Notes under the pieces: model-generated
Database searches by the model: none
What the model was told of the DNA's origin: nothing
What the model saw: only the letters and a program-made list of their open reading frames with translations
In this document: positions 60,501 through 64,000 of the stretch, one piece after another
How the letters are laid out: each line of letters starts with the position of its first letter
How positions within the stretch are numbered: the stretch's first letter is position 1
Origin: Anthoceros angustus
Lineage: Eukaryota > Streptophyta > Anthocerotopsida > Anthocerotales > Anthocerotaceae
Assembly: GCA_010909165.1 (NCBI GenBank)
Contig: MU008158.1
Coordinates: 1,265,478 to 1,329,477, forward strand
Length of the DNA stretch: 64,000 nt
Direction of reading: 5' to 3'
Program-made: the position numbers and the translations under genes

Positions 60501-63500
60501 AATGATCTTTGTGTGTTAGGGGCTGCGGTGAAAGATCTCCACCTTAGTGACAGATGGGAGCTTGCACAGTGGCTCACGCAAGCCATCCGCAGGAATCTAG
60601 GTAAGAAGCCTTCCACAAGTTCTGATGGCAATTGTATTGCAGGTCGAAGTTTGATCGCCTCAACTGGCCTGGTTGATGTAGGCAGTGAGAATGGGTGGCA
60701 AATGGATGACGAGCAGTTTAAAGCCATTGTGTACTTGCTTCACATGACAAATGACCTGCGTGTGCTTCTGGAACTCCTGCTGTGGCTTCTTTCGGTAGTT
60801 TCCCTACAGCGAGCTTCAGCCAGGGGAATGAACAACAGAAATGGTGCTAAGGTGCCGACCAACAAGGGCGAACTGGTCAGGCAAGTCGGAGAAGCAACGA
60901 TCATGTATTACATCAGGAGGTTTGACACAGCTGTAGCTGCGATGGATCTTCTGCCTCTAGTCCTGACAACAGGGATGCAAAGTGCTGCAAAGATGCTTGC
61001 GAAAGCACCAGCTGCAAAGGCGAGTTGCCGTGGAGTGTTGTCTCATGTGTGGGCTATCATGAAGAAGTATGGGAACCTGGCAAGTGTGCAGAGCTGGGAA
61101 ACTGGATGGAGGGCTTCGGGTGGTGATAAGCAGCTTCAGGCAGAACTTGAAGCTTTAAAGGCAGCAGATCCTGATGGTGGATTCGGTATCCATGGAAGGG
61201 GTGCTTGTGACACTGATGACAAGCATGATGACCCAGTGTATATGAGATTGACTGGCCGTTTAGCTCGAACAGGGGCTCACATGAAGGAGACAGTGCAGCG
61301 TCATTTGGGAGATATGACTCATCGTCTAATAGCAAGAGCAAAAGACTTTTCTGGGCCAGGTCAGTTGAGGGATGGGGACAGGGATGCATTGGATGGCATC
61401 TTGCAGACTGCCCAAAGGGCTGTCTCAGGCCTGGTCGAAGCAATTAGACAAAGCGGGGGCTCTCCTGTAGACCCCAGTCTTCTTGCTGCCGCAGTTGCTG
61501 CTGTCGTTGTGAACGTGCCTACGGCTGTTGTTAGTGTGTTCAGTGCATTTGTAGGTACCCCCAATTTGCCAGGCGCTCCGTCTGGCCTGGGTCCCTGTGT
61601 ATATTGTGCACGATATGTCCTACAAATGCATATTCACTGTATCAGCTTTCTGAAGGAAGTGTTTGGAGATCATCAGAGCAGACTGCTGGAGGTTGCTCTT
61701 GCATCTGAAGCTGTCTCCGTTATTTCCAGTACTCTGAACCGTTCTCCTCGCATGCAAATCCTATCAAGCTCAGATACTTGTGATATACCCTCGAGTCTTG
61801 GCAATGATTCTGCCATGGCTTCCTGTATGGCTGTTCTGGGACGACCTACAGTCACGACTGTTGCATCTGTTGCAGCTTTTGTCACGGGTGTGGTTGTACA
61901 GGGGAATGTATCACTTGAAAGGGTTGTGTCATTGTTGAGGATCAAAGAGGGTTTGGAGACTTTGCAGCTTTCCTTTCGAGGCTCTGTAAATATCCATGGC
62001 ACGGGCCGGACTTCTGTTGGTGGGAATGCTCTCAACAAGGCAGCAGAAGCAAATCTGTACTGGTTTCGGGTTTTGATCGGGAATTGTAGATCTGTGTCAG
62101 CTGGCCTCATTAATGCTTTACTGGGTGAATCAAATAGTCTTGGTCTTGCTCACCTTCAGCGGTCTCTTCCGCTATCAGCTGTGCTGCCATCAGCTTATAG
62201 TCTCTTCTCCATTGCTTTGCAGAAGCAAGGGCGATACTTCCATGCACACAATCGGGATGAAAGTATATTGCAAGCAGCTCTATTAGCTGCCAATGATGTG
62301 GTTGCTCATCAACCGTTCAGGGCTGTCTGTTTCTCTGACACTGAAGCATTGTATAACCTCCTTTCAGTTGACACAGAAGAATCACAGCATGCAGCCTCGC
62401 TTGATAATCAAGGACTGGATGTGTCTTCTAAACTGATGTCACTGGTTCCTCTTCGAGCACGTGTGTTCTTGTATGCCATCTTGGAGAAGAAGGTGCCAGA
62501 TTGTTGGGTTTCCACTGGTGAGAAGACATGCAATCCAGGTGCTGTTGATCACAAATGCCTGCGTCAGATGGATGTATACAAGAACACTGAGGAGCTAGTG
62601 AAAGTTCTTGATAATCTTCACCCAGCAACATTTCATTGGCAGTGGGTGGAGCTCCGTTTGCTTCTGAATGAACAGGTGATACTTGAGAAGCTTGAAAGCG
62701 CTAATGTCACCGCCGTGCAGGCTCTGGAAGCTGCATTTGCACCACAAGAATCTCGGCAACTCACAGAGTGTGAAAAGACATTCACTGAGATCGTCCTTAC
62801 AAGACTGCTAGTACGACCTGATGCTGCAGCCATGTACTCTGAGGTTCTCCATTTCCTTGGGCAAGCATTCGAGGAGTACTTGGTGTTGCAAGTTAAATGG
62901 GTTCTAGAAGGCAGTGACATGCTATTTGGTCGGAAAAGTCTCAGGCAGGTGCTTGATAACTATGCTCATCGTCAAGGTTTCACATCTGGTCATCAAGGTA
63001 TGAATGTGTCAAGGTGTCTACCCTTTGGAAGGAAGGGTTCTAGTTGTGAGAATCTATCTGCTATTGCCAAGTCCGCTGACAGTTCTGGTTTCAAAAGACG
63101 GGATTTCAAGATGGAATCCCAAAGTTTGAACCGGCAATATGTCATTGAGAAGGCATTGGTGGAGATGGTGTTGCCATGCCTAGTGCGGAGCAGTGTAGAT
63201 GCTTGCTGTGGATTTGGTATCGAGCTGGCAAAACAACTGACCAATCTGGAGCAGCATCTGAGCATGCTTTCTCGCATGAATGGGCGCCATGTGGCAACAT
63301 TTAGTGCTTCTGACAACTTTAACCATAAAGGCTTGGTTCAACAGAGAGGGTCTATGGCTTGGTTAGACAATGGCAGCCCAGGTGTAGGGCGGAAATCATT
63401 GCCACCCAGCTCAGAATCTCAGCCTCTGTATGCTGCGGCAATACAGGCGTCGGTTTGGTTGCGGCTTCAATTCCTCATGCCTTTGCTGCCCATCATCTAC

Positions 63501-64000
63501 TCTGACAGGGAGCAGATGGCTCGCAACATACAGGTGATACTGACACCAGTTGTGCTGCGGCTCCTTGACTCTAGAGTATTGCAGGAGCCCCCAGACCAGA
63601 CCTTCATTACTCAGCGTGATGGGTCTGTCAGTGGAACGGACGGGGAATGGATAGCAGAAGCTGCAACTTGTGGCGTAGCAGCCACTGCCGGGGAATGGGT
63701 GTTTGATAGACTCTTAGCTGTTCTGCACTTCATCTCAAACGGAATGCCATCAGCTCTCCTAGATCAAGAGGTAGCGGAAAGGATGCAGGTCGAGTTGGAC
63801 CAGGTGACTTCCGCAGTCACACCTCACCTGTTGACAGTTATGTCTACCGCGCCGCCTTTCAGTTGCAGGATCAATGCAGGACCCCCTGAATTGTCTCAGA
63901 CAACTCTGGCTTCCTTGCAATCTGGATATCTTGCTGGACAAGCTACCCAAATGGGTACTCAGACCAGGGATGCACCTGGTGGTGATAGTGATGCAGCTAG
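57525..64000 (+). CDS. MED12: Mediator complex subunit 12, partial (runs off window end)
   Basis: One reading frame stays open from the ATG at 57525 to the window edge, over 2150 codons without an intron. The N-terminus holds HRLAPYTLFC and LGPPDYFPQ, matching the Med12 domain start of plant CRP/CCT (MED12). Later landmarks are RLRAVNVCLVRKLKIGQVYG, LIVAWLDQLDACKG with RLQLLLAELGR, SCEGCSRSKRAKG, EEDWWSKQPQKV, RGRPKVVRKTQGLAQL, YWFRVLIGNCRSVS, HWQWVELRLLLNEQ and EIVLTRLLVRPDA. MED12 belongs to the kinase module with MED13, CDK8 and cyclin C, which controls RNA polymerase II initiation in the nucleus. The start is fixed by an in-frame stop just upstream. The plant N-terminus is usually longer before this block, so extra upstream exons are possible but not supported. 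The C-terminus lies outside the window. Confidence 0.93.
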   Translation, partial: MLKAPTPEKADHRLAPYTLFCSREPLSGTLGPPDYFPQSSVSAEESLSRETCQHGYKEVVEGVDEQREATFTLAQQSTWTKQNLGRYKEAIHKRLRAVNVCLVRKLKIGQVYGVALSGPMLHKPGVFPEQRLYADDFRRKWLDDLAQNTSLRLLSDHVPTGVHLHDLLELAAGRNFPVVRATWCVRVIFLNLIRHTSGPAGSDKGQGKRTESWTKEILEVADSLVSAICVGGDSNVTRGGQGTRSAQKKQLGYDSFRKLNDAVGQHGLTAVCQFVMCLTQWHCAQGLLNKATLIEFTLKQLSERESIKALELLLPMALFLLDGLSAPQAQVHTFVRLCAHWLQRISSAGSPLQLPDQPRLLYLKKSLVEVARYFLKALPPVSTALDCFPLLKTNSSVSQTKGYFYAGILSIDPGKLHESERARPASLAQAACSHLDNVAYLEKSLVPHKLLFPDICEAIAKGSSSLSKTVKPGFLEKNECKVLHGLDQALLGGDVLGAVCVVFGESRSSLPDDWLLGLYTSCPSIYCAIDPLQLSGVMSVCEWAVSGFREHRDVSGSFDGAFAVTDMSRIYLAISVLSLTVGEGRGMDVETFASNLGVGPLKRDKGSKGMLSTVKLLAGDAVQSNVLAGKHASRKTSRVMHNLIVAWLDQLDACKGKGSERLQLLLAELGRASLFCPGSYVRMLVTNGILEKSDTEADYTRAQRHRRLVSLLPKYEDLDSRRVDGGDKRDAIRGKLGVPSWNERRVALFGLSCRRKRVRDQGVRNSVHRLCHLCQQESTENMYDARLNDKTFRKKSLEGGMGSTGHFSCISLPELKLRICAFLRLPDSSVALKPRRASRKDCLKPSIPSTPAGFAIMADDGNIAGSCEGCSRSKRAKGVDGREADHHVLQSALKEEDWWSKQPQKVNTVEAFVKQPTKQSARGRPKVVRKTQGLAQLAATPEDTQSSLSAHRTLKGSCPPVSSEDNQEHSLDVHGLGPSGNLSLDLQKGNTGNDLCVLGAAVKDLHLSDRWELAQWLTQAIRRNLGKKPSTSSDGNCIAGRSLIASTGLVDVGSENGWQMDDEQFKAIVYLLHMTNDLRVLLELLLWLLSVVSLQRASARGMNNRNGAKVPTNKGELVRQVGEATIMYYIRRFDTAVAAMDLLPLVLTTGMQSAAKMLAKAPAAKASCRGVLSHVWAIMKKYGNLASVQSWETGWRASGGDKQLQAELEALKAADPDGGFGIHGRGACDTDDKHDDPVYMRLTGRLARTGAHMKETVQRHLGDMTHRLIARAKDFSGPGQLRDGDRDALDGILQTAQRAVSGLVEAIRQSGGSPVDPSLLAAAVAAVVVNVPTAVVSVFSAFVGTPNLPGAPSGLGPCVYCARYVLQMHIHCISFLKEVFGDHQSRLLEVALASEAVSVISSTLNRSPRMQILSSSDTCDIPSSLGNDSAMASCMAVLGRPTVTTVASVAAFVTGVVVQGNVSLERVVSLLRIKEGLETLQLSFRGSVNIHGTGRTSVGGNALNKAAEANLYWFRVLIGNCRSVSAGLINALLGESNSLGLAHLQRSLPLSAVLPSAYSLFSIALQKQGRYFHAHNRDESILQAALLAANDVVAHQPFRAVCFSDTEALYNLLSVDTEESQHAASLDNQGLDVSSKLMSLVPLRARVFLYAILEKKVPDCWVSTGEKTCNPGAVDHKCLRQMDVYKNTEELVKVLDNLHPATFHWQWVELRLLLNEQVILEKLESANVTAVQALEAAFAPQESRQLTECEKTFTEIVLTRLLVRPDAAAMYSEVLHFLGQAFEEYLVLQVKWVLEGSDMLFGRKSLRQVLDNYAHRQGFTSGHQGMNVSRCLPFGRKGSSCENLSAIAKSADSSGFKRRDFKMESQSLNRQYVIEKALVEMVLPCLVRSSVDACCGFGIELAKQLTNLEQHLSMLSRMNGRHVATFSASDNFNHKGLVQQRGSMAWLDNGSPGVGRKSLPPSSESQPLYAAAIQASVWLRLQFLMPLLPIIYSDREQMARNIQVILTPVVLRLLDSRVLQEPPDQTFITQRDGSVSGTDGEWIAEAATCGVAATAGEWVFDRLLAVLHFISNGMPSALLDQEVAERMQVELDQVTSAVTPHLLTVMSTAPPFSCRINAGPPELSQTTLASLQSGYLAGQATQMGTQTRDAPGGDSDAA

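Overview
The window looks like nuclear DNA of a land plant or close streptophyte relative. The recognisable genes include two PORR-domain organelle RNA-binding proteins (a plant-lineage family), a BAC2-like mitochondrial carrier, a ROOT HAIR DEFECTIVE 3/Sey1 GTPase, VPS33, a plant-type alpha-1,4-glycosyltransferase, NOP53, a TPR-SET protein and plant-type MED12. Genes are split by short introns (about 50-150 nt), which suggests a compact-intron lineage such as a bryophyte or lycophyte; the species cannot be fixed from sequence alone. No bacterial operons, CRISPR arrays, rRNA or clear tRNA genes were seen. Functional names come from family resemblance recognised by eye; no database search was run.

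Layout. 0.75-1.86 kb: mitochondrial carrier (-). 3.25-7.92 kb: a 13-exon gene (-) for an unusual collagen-like, glycine-rich protein. 10.6-18.1 kb: a 19-exon gene (-) joining a very acidic, internally repeated first exon to RRM domains and a long Q-rich prion-like tail. 18.9-19.4 kb: a chimeric pseudogene copied from the 28-31 kb genes. 19.75-20.40 kb: a small DNA transposon with about 110-bp inverted ends. 20-28 kb: AT-rich, repeat-rich DNA with a decayed LTR element and a tentative Crypton-like coding relic. 28.0-29.3 kb: PORR gene 1 (-). 29.6-32.7 kb: glycosyltransferase (-). 33.5-37.4 kb: VPS33 (-), divergent from PORR gene 2 (37.9-39.5 kb, +). 39.6-44.4 kb: RHD3/Sey1 (-), divergent from NOP53 (44.8-47.2 kb, +). 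48.4-51.2 kb: a 5'-truncated LINE split by a solo LTR. 51-54.8 kb: AT-rich minisatellites. 54.9-57.0 kb: TPR-SET gene (+). 57.5 kb to the window end: MED12 (+), one uninterrupted exon that runs off the edge.

The genes are mostly unrelated housekeeping functions. VPS33 (vacuolar fusion) and RHD3/Sey1 (ER fusion) are both membrane-fusion machinery, and NOP53, MED12 and the SET protein are nuclear. For most genes I built exon models by hand and checked that every junction keeps frame. The most unusual items are the collagen-like protein and the acidic-repeat/RRM/poly-Q protein. The best-resolved genome events are the inverted-repeat transposon, the solo LTR nested in the LINE, and the chimeric duplicated pseudogene.
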